DNA of 64,000 nt, from positions 26,456,350 to 26,520,349 of the forward strand of contig OU744450.1 of NCBI GenBank assembly GCA_916610825.1. The letters run 5' to 3'. Made by a program: the position numbers and the translations under genes. The notes under the pieces are model-generated. The model searched no databases and was not told the origin of the DNA. It saw only the letters and a program-made list of their open reading frames with translations. Source of the DNA: Haliclystus octoradiatus (lineage: Eukaryota > Cnidaria > Staurozoa > Stauromedusae > Haliclystidae). Below are positions 20,378-30,160 of the stretch, piece by piece (the stretch's first letter is position 1; every line of letters begins with the position of its first letter).

Positions 20378-23300
20378 TTACTGTTTCCAAATTGCTTGAA
20401 CAAGTCTCATATCACGATTCATTAATGTCACACGTTTAGCATGGATACAGCATAAATTCGATGCTTCAAATATGCATACGAGAAAAGTCTCTGCAGATTC
20501 TTGAAGTGCCTCAAGTGCTAATGACTGTATTCTTAAATTTTGGCCAGAAACATCCATCAGAATTTCACGTACAACTCTTGCAAATGGCAATTTCTGTATA
20601 AGTAGTCTTGTCATCCGCTGATAGTGTCTGATTTCATTCAATGCATGGTATTTTCTTTTCTTTGTTGGAGTCGATCTAAAACAATCATATTGTAATTACA
20701 GTCAAACCTGTTATAACGGTCACCTCTATACAGCGGCCACCTGTCTATAGTGGTCACTCTTGCAATGTCTAAAATAGTATTTTCCATTGAATAAAACTTA
20801 TATATAAAGGCCACCTGTTTATAGTGGTCAATTTATCTACCTCTTGTAGCTGGCCGTTATATACAGGTTCTACTGTACTTTATAAGTGAAACAGATTGTA
20901 GCGTATCTACCAAGGGACAATTCACAATTAAAGTCAACAGATTTTCAGTCTATTTTGAATCCCCTCTTATTAACTTTCACACAACCCCCTCCAAGCATTG
21001 CTGGTTGATGTCAATTGTGACACTCCCTAATAGTGTGTTGCATATGGTATTTGATTTGGGGTCACTCCACATCAACTCGCTAACGAAAAAACCCTTACCA
21101 TCTCAGAATTTGATAAAACTTATTTTACTAAAATATATAGAAGTAAATATCAACTTGGGCGAAGAGTTGAGGTAATTTCGTAAAAAAATAATAAATATAG
21201 AGCGTGTTAAAGATTACGCTGTAATTAGCAAATCACATGGTAAAAATTTTATTTTGCTATTTGTGTTTGCTATAACTATGCAATATGGATGAAACAGATA
21301 TCATTCGATAGCTCGGACCTTCTAGTTTCCATTTATGTATATTTTGAAGATATTAATAATATAATAATATTAATAATGGGATTGTTCCACACCAGTTCTT
21401 GGTATAGTGCTCAATAAAATTAATCAGAGCATTTATATAAAATGAGAGTCAAAAATGAAACATTTTAGATTTCCGCAACTTCAAGTTTCACACCAGAATG
21501 TGATCATCAGGCGATTTATTTCAACTATCCTACACAAATTTATCCCTATCCTATATGAGCTACTAAGTTTTACAGTTGATTGGTTATTGACTATGCTATT
21601 GTTTATTTAATTATGTCTATTGTATATTGTTAAGAAGGTTGCCTTTCTTGTAGGTTATAATGTGTTATTTTATAATGTGACATTTTATACAATAAACATA
21701 ATTAATAAACAATAGCATAGTCAATAACCAATCAACTGTAAAACTTAGTAGCTCATATAGGATAGGGATGAATATTTGTAGGATAGTTGAAATAAATCGC
21801 CTGATGATCACATTCTGGTGTAAAACTTGAAGTAGCGGAATCTAGAATGTTTCATTTTTGACTCTCATTTTATATTTTGAAGATAAAAACAGTGTAGGTT
21901 ATTTTAATTAATATTAATTACTTCCATTCATATTGCATTTTTATATTGAACACAAATAGCAAAATAAAAATTTTACCATGCAATTTGCTGATTATCGCAT
22001 AATCTTTAACACGCTCTATATTCGTTATTGTTTGACGGAATTACCTCAAACTTTGCCAAGTTGATATTTACTTCATTATCTTTTAGTAAAATAAATATTA
22101 TTAAATTCTGAGAGGGTGAGGGTTTTTTTCGTTTTTGAGTTGACGTGAAGTGATACTTTGACCAAATTTTTTCCGGATTCCGATTGGATTTTTTATTTTC
22201 AAATCGGATTGTACTCATGATGCATTCAGGATATGGCAATGTTGCCCTCGAGATGCCAACCTGGTTAATTACGACCTGGAAGTTAACACAAATTTTTTTT
22301 ATGCCAATCAGGCCCCAGTTCCACGATGCCGTATTGACGGAATTCGTAGTCATTTTTCATGCAGGATTGCAGATGATGCTGGGGCTGTGGTACATATGTC
22401 TTTGATTTAATGCGTATGGCATAGCCTAGGCCCAGGGTCCGACAAAGTCCGGAAACTTGGAAATCTAGTTTGCGGAAGGCTAGGAAAATTCAGAAGGTTA
22501 GCCAAAATGTTGAATATAAAGCTAAAATAAAGCTTCGATTTTACGCTTTTATGTTAGTAAAATTACTTAAACATTTTTCTAACGTTTATCTAACAATATA
22601 AGGTTTGCGAAAGGTAAAACATTTTGTCGGACCCTGCCTAGGCCTATCAATAAATAATATATCAAATGTAAATATCTTAGCAAATCAATTTCAATTTCAG
22701 TCAATTTCAATTTTAGAAACAGAAAAATTAATATATAAACTACCAAATAAACGATCTGTAGGTATCGATAACATAGAAACTAGGCTTTTAAAATTAACTG
22801 CACACGGCATTGCACCAGGCTTGACTAGAATATTCAATCTTTCTCTCAGGGATGGTGTCTTTCCTGAAGCTCTGAAAACAGCAAAGGTTATCCCTTTACA
22901 CAAAGGGGATACCATAACTGAGAGAACCAATTATCGTCCAATTTCAGTCCTTCCGATAATCTCCAAACTTTTAGAAAAAATTGCTCATACCCAGTTAAAT
23001 TATTATTTATCAAAACATAATTTATTAACTGATTACCAATTTGGTTTTCGTAAAAACCACTCGACAGACGGTAGTTTTGTTTCAATAATATTTAAAATAG
23101 AAATCTTATAGGTGTAATTAGTATTGATCTTAAAAAGGCATTCGATACTGTAGACTTGTAGGCCTAGTGACTCTTTCTTATTGATATAAATGATATTTGT
23201 AACTCTGTAAATAACTGTAAAATAAATCTGTATGCAGATGATACTCTTTTGTATGTAGCCCGTAAAAATTTGAAAGACGTTGAAGAAATTTTACAGTCAG

Positions 23301-24723
23301 ATCTGATTGAAATACATGCCTGGCTGTGTCCAAATAAACTAACATCAAATATTAATAAAACTAACTGCATGGTAATAGGCTCCAGGCCAAAACTTGATAA
23401 ACAAGAACACGTCGATTTAATAATAAAGCTGGATAATAAACCTGTCGAAAGAGTAGATCTTTTAAAATACCTAGGCATTCAAATAGACAATAGGCTACCC
23501 TATCTTTCGACAAACACGTCGTACAAAATAATAAGAAAATAAATAGAAGCTTGGGCGTTTTGAAATATGTGAGACACTTCATACCGCAAGAAGCAGCTAG
23601 AAATATTTATAACACCATTGTTTTGCCACACCTTGACTACTGCGCTGTCGTATGGGGAACTGTAAAACCGAACATCTGTATCGCCTCCAGAGATTGCAAA
23701 ACAGAGGAATGAGGACAGTGCTCCGTTGTAACTATCGCACTCGTGTCTCTGATATGCAAAGTCAACTAGGTTGGCTTTCTGTTAGAGGCAGAATAACATC
23801 GCATCAACTAATGTTCACTCATAAAATTAAATTCAATCTAGCTCCTCCTTTGCTTTCCGACTTTTTCCAACTGCCGTATTCCACCAGAACAAGATCTCAC
23901 GCCCACAATGACATTTACATCAAGTCGAGCCATCGTCATTCATTTCAAGATGCTGGTGCTCATAAGTGGAACGATCTATCGTCTGCAATGAAGGAAGTCC
24001 AAAGCAGGCCTACTTTCAAACGTCTCCTTGAGAAGCACACTACGTTCTTAATATACTTTATACTTACCACTCTTTCCTGTTATTTATACCTTTTTTTACT
24101 TAATGTCTGTTTTCCTGTTAACTTCTAAGCTATGTATCAGTCCTTTGAAAAAAAGTTATGTATAACTTAAAGGTTTCTGAATAAATGATGATGATGAGGA
24201 TGATATCTAATAAATCATTACAGGCATATCACACAGTTTGACTCTCAAACAGCCACCCTTTGTGATTTGTTGAAAATTGATAAATAATCGAAACTTGTAG
24301 GAAAGTCGAAATTTTACCTCAAATTTTCAAGCAATAACGATTTTACGACATATCAAATCAAATGGCAGGAAGCATGGCTCGGCATAGCCCCCTGCCTAGA
24401 CGTTTGATTGGATAGGCCTAGATATCTTCGTCATTTCTGCTTCTAATTATGACATTCAAGTTGTATGCAGTGCTCAGTTCAGATACTAGATACACAATTT
24501 GATTAGATATTTCAATGAAGATATGACGGAATAGTGCTACTGTTGTGTACAATACTTTGTATTATTTGTACAAACAATAAATTAAATACGATGCAAGCTG
24601 TTTTTGTAAGTAGGCCTAAGCTCACCTCTTTCGCTTTGATTGCTTTTTCTTTTCTGGCGATCGAGCTGGTGTACGTAAACTTTTCCTTGCAGTAGGTTTA
24701 CCGCCTTCAGCTGGTCGAACCAT
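20378..24723 (-). CDS. CENPA: Centromeric histone H3 variant (CENP-A-like)
   Basis: Replaces H3 in centromeric nucleosomes and specifies kinetochore position. Two exons, 24626-24723 and 20378-20675, joined by a 3.95 kb GT-AG intron, give 131 residues. The N-terminal tail ([20 protein letters not shown], then a Lys/Arg-rich run) is not the ARTKQTARK tail of canonical H3. The fold follows: alpha-[21 protein letters not shown], loop 1 [10 protein letters not shown] with one residue more than H3 (DFKTDLRFQ), alpha-2 [20 protein letters not shown], and the H3-like [18 protein letters not shown]. The extra loop-1 residue, divergent tail and the intron distinguish it from replication H3. It is divergent even in conserved positions (NLCCIHAK), typical of fast-evolving CenH3. 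Shares a short upstream region with LSM2. Centromere function is inferred from the fold only. Confidence 0.9.
20697..20877 (-). mobile_element. Family-1 MITE, well-preserved copy
   Basis: Ends TACAGTCAAACCTGTTATAA and TATACAGGTTCTACTGTA are inverted; TA stands at each boundary (20697 and 20876). About 180 bp including both TA. Immediately downstream of CENP-A exon 2's acceptor, inside the CENP-A intron. Confidence 0.85.
21060..22155. mobile_element. Foldback element with nested long inverted repeats
   Basis: Outer arms at about 21060-21290 and 21935-22155 are inverted and moderately diverged (GTCACTCCACATCAACTCG against the complement of GAGTTGACGTGAAGTGATA; both hold the motif TAGAGCGTGTTAAAGATTA). 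Inner arms at about 21436-21629 and 21682-21874 are nearly identical inverted copies around a loop of about 50 bp. No open frame. The transcript of the CENP-A intron could form a hairpin of nearly 200 bp from the inner arms. Confidence 0.8.
22434..22635. mobile_element. Family-3 MITE
   Basis: Starts AGGGTCCGACAAAGTCCGG and ends CATTTTGTCGGACCCT, an inverted pair about 200 bp apart. It abuts the LINE remnant at 22640 across a TAGGCCTA octamer. Confidence 0.7.
22640..24206 (+). pseudogene. Decayed non-LTR retrotransposon (LINE) reverse transcriptase, 5'-truncated and internally deleted
   Basis: Translation from about 22700 shows a LINE-type reverse transcriptase: [38 protein letters not shown], then after a frame break [10 protein letters not shown] (motif A). 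The next 80-100 residues are missing; coding resumes as LFLIDINDI and [10 protein letters not shown] (catalytic YADD), then thumb and C-terminal segments (LDYCAVVWG, later [20 protein letters not shown]) with further frameshifts. The 3' end carries TTTCTGAATAAATGATGATG, a GAT-type tail. There is no intact ORF, so it is not active. Clade (CR1/L2/Jockey group) was not resolved. Inside the CENP-A intron, opposite strand to that gene. Confidence 0.88.
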
Positions 24724-24988
24724 ATCAATTGAGATAAGGAATAAAAACAACAAATTCGAGTAGAAAATGCAGAAAAATCCTTCGACGAAATCAGCTGAAT
24801 TGTCGAATTTGAAGTTACGGTTCTTTCGATTGCGGCTGTTGATTGGTTAACTCTCTTTGATGTGTAAGAGTAGAGCTGAGGTAATTACATAATTGCAGCT
24901 TTTTGATGTAAAAAGTAAAAAGATTAGAACATTTCTCCGAATTTGTAAATGCTAATAAATAATTTCTACCAAGTTTAGTTGATCAAAT
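24724..24988. promoter_or_regulatory. Shared divergent promoter region of CENP-A and LSM2
   Basis: Only 265 bp separate the two start codons. A CCAAT-box core is present as GATTGGTTAA at 24841-24850 (minus-strand orientation). No TATA box was obvious at a convincing distance on either side. Function as a bidirectional promoter is inferred from spacing. Confidence 0.65.
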
Positions 24989-27900
24989 ATGGTAAGTTAT
25001 AATCATTTTTCGTCCATATATCACGCTATAGGTATTTCCACGCACTATCGAGTAATTTAATGTCGCAGAGGGGATCAGGGGATGTTCTATCCTCCTTGTC
25101 CTTTGCCTATTTTATCAAAACAGCGAGATTTATTTTCATTGAGATCTTCAATATTGCTTATTATTTGAATTTAATAAATTTGTTTTTAGTTAAAATTATG
25201 GTAAAGAAATTTAAATGTCGCATTGTTTACCTTTGTACGTTGCAATTACCCAGGCCTATTTTATGTCAATTTTTTAAAACATTTTGACAGCAGCCAGTAG
25301 GCTAGACATTTTTATTGTGGTTTTTCAAATTCTACATAGTGTATTAATGAAAAAATTCAAGATTGCTTTGTTGAAATGTCTTGAAAGAGTGTTTAAATAT
25401 TTGTAAATTAGCATCTTGAACGAGTAAGCGAAACCGAGTATTTGACGTCAATTGGCGTGATCATAGACCAGTCTGCAGAGTAGGACAGTTTTCAAGGAGA
25501 TCTCAGGTGCGCAACAGCAAATATGTTATGGCTTGTATTTAACGCCCGCACTTAAATAGATATTAATTCGCACTTGATTTATTCCAAAACGTACACTTCT
25601 TTACTGCACTTTAATAAAATGAAAACGTGCTTAATAATCCATTTCAACATCAGACGATTGTTTTTAGCTCTTCTCCGTGGTCATTCTATGGTCTCAAATG
25701 TGGTCTAATCCGTTTAGAAAACAATTGTAAGGCCAACCTTGATGAAATATTTTGTTGTTGTTGACCAATTAAACTGTCAGGGAAGTTGAAGTCCGAGCAA
25801 AATGAAATTGTGTCACGCACAAAGAAAGTTGTTTCAACACGACTGTTTCGGATCTTTCATAACCAAATAAAAAGACATACCGGTATTTAAATCTAAGCTA
25901 TTGGAATTACATTTACAACTAAGGGTGTAGTTCATTTCAAACGGAGAAAGTTATGACGTTTCGTGTGTGGTTGTTGGGGGCGTGAGACCCCCTCAGATGA
26001 CAAAATTGATCAGTTGGAAAATCAAACTCTGTAGGCCTACAGTAGGCTACGTATGTTTCATGTTGCTTCTTGATTCTTTTCAGTTGTTTTACTCATTTTT
26101 CAAATCGCTAGTAGGAAAGGAAGTTATTGTTGAGTTGAAGAATGACCTTGGGTAAGTGTAACAGTTGTTTTGATTCTTTATTTTAAAATAGAATTGTTTG
26201 TATTTATTTAAAGTGTTAAAAATTTGTTATAAAATTACAGTCAAAAGTGCTATAATTACCAAGGCCTGCCTCTCAATAATTTCCAGTTCAGTAATGAGCA
26301 AAAACAATATTCTATTGGATCCAACCGGTAAAAGCCTTGTAAAAATAGTTGATACGGTTCTGTATATGTAGGCCTATTGATTTACAAAAACTATTTTTTG
26401 TTTTTGTTTTTTTGATTTTGATATATTTTTCAATACGGGTACTAGGTAAATTTGAAATAACATATCGGTAGTTGCATGCATTGAAAGGCAAACACAGGGT
26501 AGTTTTTAAATTTACTAGCGATATGCGTGCAGCCTTGCATAAAACTTACATAATTGTGAAATTATAAGGATAAAAGAAATAAAATTAAAATTATCCAGGT
26601 GATTCAGCTTAATAGGTAAATTTACATGTCAATCGAACATAAAACTAACACTAAATTTATACTACGTAATAATATTAAATCAATTAAAATTAAACGAAAT
26701 AAAGTTCACAAATATAAGTGAAATTAAAACTAACTTAAAATATCAAAGTACAAACGAAATTAAAATAATATAAAATATAATTGAGCAATATTGACGTTAA
26801 CACTGAGCATAGGCCTAAACTGTTTTTGAATGTCCACACGTTATCCAATCATGTCATGGTTTGACATCGAAAAGTATTCAATCTCCTGAATCGCGAATTG
26901 GATTTCACACTTATTTGAAAATTTCACGCACTTATACGATGGCTGATTTCAACAGAGAATCACAGTGGATGCCATGTAATGTACTGATGTACTGGTAAAC
27001 AATTAATTTAAAATATAAAGAAACAGATTCTGAAATTTTAAGCAGTATTATAGAATTTTTGAAATCAATAGCTTTGCAATCATAAAAAAGATCAAGAATT
27101 ATTTATCAAAAATTGACTATAATCGTTCTCAAAGTTTTTCCAGCGTTTTCTGTATGGAGTGTTTTAATTAAGAAGGGCAATGCGCATCCCCTTCCTAATA
27201 ACTTTTTAAATTTTTTTATTGGAAATTATGACTAAACTACTAACAGTAGGCTAACAATAAAATCGATGAACCCATCCACATTTTCAAATTTTAGTTTTTT
27301 TGGACCAGTCTAGCGTACATACATGGTATAAGCATGCAATAAAGTCTCAATAAGTGGTGATGTAAAACATTTGGAAACAAGTAATAAGAAAGAGTTGGCT
27401 TTTGATACTATGGATGCACAGTGCTCAGAGAATTGATTGTTATTGACTTTTGTTTTTGAAGTTTACGACAAACGCATTTTGCATATCTGTGGTCTGATCT
27501 TCAGCATTATGTATTGAAGTATTAGTCTATTTATAAATTAATTAGTCTATTTCTGTGCAATAAACGCAAGAATCTAAAGAAGCACTGTGACTATGTGGAG
27601 ACTAACGTCACTAAGACCCCTATCACGACTCAGCGTGATGCCATTGTAATATATTACGTGATGAGAGAAGGTAACACTGTTTTGAAAGGTTTCATTTCAT
27701 CTAATATAAATCCAGGAAATTTAATAATCAAAATTGTAACAATCAACTTGAGAAATGGAAGATCTTCAACTTTTACATTTTGATACATTGATTGTTTTTA
27801 TGTATTTGCAGTATCTGTGGAACTTTGGATTCTGTAGATCAGGTAAGTATCCTTGTATGTGTGCAGGGATAATTTGTATAATTAATAATAAAGGTGGGCA

Positions 27901-29176
27901 CAGTAATACTTTGATTTGATTAGTATTTTAATTTGTATCTTTGAAGATATTCGACGTTAAAGGCATAAAATTGACCGTCGCACCTGACAGGCTCAAAGTT
28001 GCAAACTTAATTCCTTTTCAAGCCACATATAGTGTAGTGAATCAGTGGATATTCAAAGACCAAGTGCAAAGGTCACCGGTCAATTTTATGCTTTTAAATT
28101 AAAATCTACCAAAAAATCTGCGAGAAACCCAAATGATGTTATTGTCCAAAAATACAATAACGTCGGGACAGGGAACGCAAAAAGTATGGGAAGACTTTAT
28201 CAATGTAGTATCAAAAAGAAGCAAGAACTCAAATCTTTCTTTGTTGTCATATAATCAAGTATATCTTCTTCAAATAATTTTCTCTTATTTGCCATTTGGT
28301 TGTTTGCCCATACTTTAATTATCTTTGGGAAATGTACCATACTAGAAAGCATTTATTGTACATGTAACTGACTATATTATTTTAGTAGTTTGGTTGCTAC
28401 TACTATACAGAATCTCCTGGTGAAAGTTTTGTGATTTCTGATGTGTTGATGGTGAATCGCAATGTATGTTGCTTCAAGATATATCATTACCCCTCCTCTG
28501 TATCTATTAGGCTACTAAAGTTATCCATTAATTCAAATGTTGATTGTTAATGCATTAATTATTTCAGTTTCTCAACATCAAATTAACTGACATCAGTATC
28601 ACTGACCCAGACCGTTATCCACATATGGTAGGTAAATTATTTTTTGTCGTCTAATTCAACATAATAAAATAAATATTTTGGCATTTTAAGTTTTTGTAGA
28701 TGTTTTTACAATACTTGACTCACATATATTTATAACTACAGTGAAACCTGTATGTAACAGCCATCTACGGGAGGTAGATAAATTGACCACTATAGACAGC
28801 TGGCTTTTATGTACAGGTTTGATTCAATAGAAAATACAATTTAGACATTGTAAGAGTGACCACTATAGACAGGTGGCCGCGGTATAGAGGTGACCTTTAT
28901 AACAGGTTTGACTGTATCAATTAATTTCTACGGTATCAAAAGAGAGAATGTTACAAGGACTGGTATGACGCATACATGTCTGGCTATTACGCAGGGGCTT
29001 GGTAATTATCATCTTTTGCAATTTTGTTATATTGACTTGTTTAGCTTTCTGTTAAAAACTGTTTTGTACGTGGATCAGTGGTTCGTTACGTCCAATTACC
29101 ATCAGAAGAAGTTGACACTACTTTGTTACAAGATGCAACACGCAAAGAAGCGCAACAAGGAAAACAAAAGGAATAA
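24989..29176 (+). CDS. LSM2: U6 snRNA-associated Sm-like protein LSm2
   Basis: Subunit of the LSm1-7 (cytoplasmic decapping) and LSm2-8 (nuclear U6 snRNP) rings. Five coding exons: 24989-24991, 26084-26151, 27812-27842, 28568-28627, 29045-29176; 97 residues versus about 95 in human. Exon 1 is just the ATG followed directly by GTAAGT. Sm1 motif: LFYSFFKSLVGKEVIVELKN then ICGTLDSVDQFLNIKLTDIS; Sm2 motif: CFVRGSVVRYVQLP, with the RGS/VVRYV signature. The C-terminus EEVDTTLLQDATRKEAQQ is specific to LSm2 rather than SmD. One conserved Ser (NDLS in vertebrates) is Gly, created at the phase-2 junction of exons 2 and 3. An AATAAA lies about 85 bp after the stop. Divergently arranged with the CENP-A gene and convergent with BAG6. 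Confidence 0.95.
24992..26083 (+). other. LSM2 first intron, about 1.1 kb
   Basis: Begins GTAAGT directly after the ATG and ends TTTTCAG. Contains unannotated AT-rich sequence without a supportable gene; a TAGGCCTA octamer lies at 26032-26039. Confidence 0.7.
26152..27811 (+). other. LSM2 second intron, about 1.7 kb, no further gene
   Basis: AT-rich; a weak family-1 relic may lie around 26240-26360. Around 26560-26780 there are many AATTAAAAT-type blocks that look like simple AT-rich sequence. Two TAGGCCTA octamers (26369 and 26810). Confidence 0.5.
27957..28097. mobile_element. TTAA-flanked MITE (family 2), compact copy
   Basis: Left TTAAAGGCATAAAATTGACC, right GGTCAATTTTATGCTTTTAA: clean inverted ends, 141 bp, in LSM2 intron 3. 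TTAA at both boundaries fits the target site of piggyBac-type transposases. Confidence 0.75.
28737..28916 (+). mobile_element. Family-1 MITE, well-preserved copy
   Basis: TACAGTGAAACCTGTATGTA at the left, CAGGTTTGACTGTA at the right, with TA at both boundaries. Internal direct repeat of TGACCACTATAGACAG. In LSM2 intron 4. Confidence 0.85.
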
Positions 29177-30160
29177 TGTCACATAATAGTTATAGATTTA
29201 TTTAATCATTTGTAATATTGGTTTAATTCTAAATACACAAACCGTACGGTTGTATGATGGAAATAAATGTAAATAATTTTTGTATGTTTGTCACAATTAA
29301 ATATGTGAAAGAATGTCCAAACATTTCTATTTGGTGATTTGGTCAGTATAGCGTCAGGATGTATTCTCATGGAAATTGTCTAGGTATGGCTTTGTTATTT
29401 CACGACTCATTTCAATATGTAACATTTTCACAGACTTCCTTTACTGACTGTGTATATTTATGAAATATAAAGTTTTCACAGGCAAAGGAAGGGAATTACA
29501 TATACCAATAAGCACACAACAGGGGAGAAGGATTCAATAATCACATAGGGGCAGGGTTCAATAAAATGGGAGAATTGTGGGACTGAGAGTCCCATAAAGC
29601 TAGCACAAATTCAGATTGTAGCAGCGACCAAGCATGGTTCATTCAAAGTTTAGAAATTTGTTACATCAGTCAAAGAGAATGACTAATAAATAAAAATGGA
29701 TTATATTATCTTATACTATATTATCTATGAATTTTAAGATGGTCAACAAATTAATTAATGAATTATAATCAATATCGCATATATAATTTTATCGAAGCAT
29801 TATTAGGTTATTAATGTGTATATTTACTCACAATATGCCCAATATTATCATAAATAAATGATGGATTGATTTCCATTCCATTAAAATGAAATTACAAAAG
29901 CAATATAGATAGTTGAATTTATAAAACTTCTTTTAGTGCAAGCAACAGCATGATATTAAATTCCATTATTTATTAAACACAATTCTTCAACATTGCAGTT
30001 TCATTTCATTAAGTAACTCTAAATAAAATGCCTAGCAATAGAATATCAGAATAAAAAAATCTGACAACAATGTGACGAAATTCATGAAATTAAATTTCAC
30101 CAATAATCATCCATCATGCAAATTTCCCGTTGAAAATAAAGAGTTAGTTTAATATCTTTT
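29177..30160. other. Convergent intergenic region between LSM2 and BAG6
   Basis: About 1 kb. LSM2 AATAAA lies near 29262; on the minus strand a BAG6 AATAAA (TTTATT on plus) lies at 29969-29974, about 190 bp after its stop. No other gene seen. Confidence 0.6.

Noticed and set aside
20378..20675. Canonical replication-dependent histone H3
   Set aside because: Has an intron, a non-H3 tail, a loop-1 insertion and many substitutions, and no histone stem-loop was noticed downstream.
25060..25287. 75-codon frame in LSM2 intron 1
   Set aside because: Low-complexity hydrophobic translation without support; the LSM2 splice frame passes over it.
26560..26780. AAATTAAA-rich tract as tandem repeat or origin
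   Set aside because: No constant period; looks like simple AT-rich sequence.
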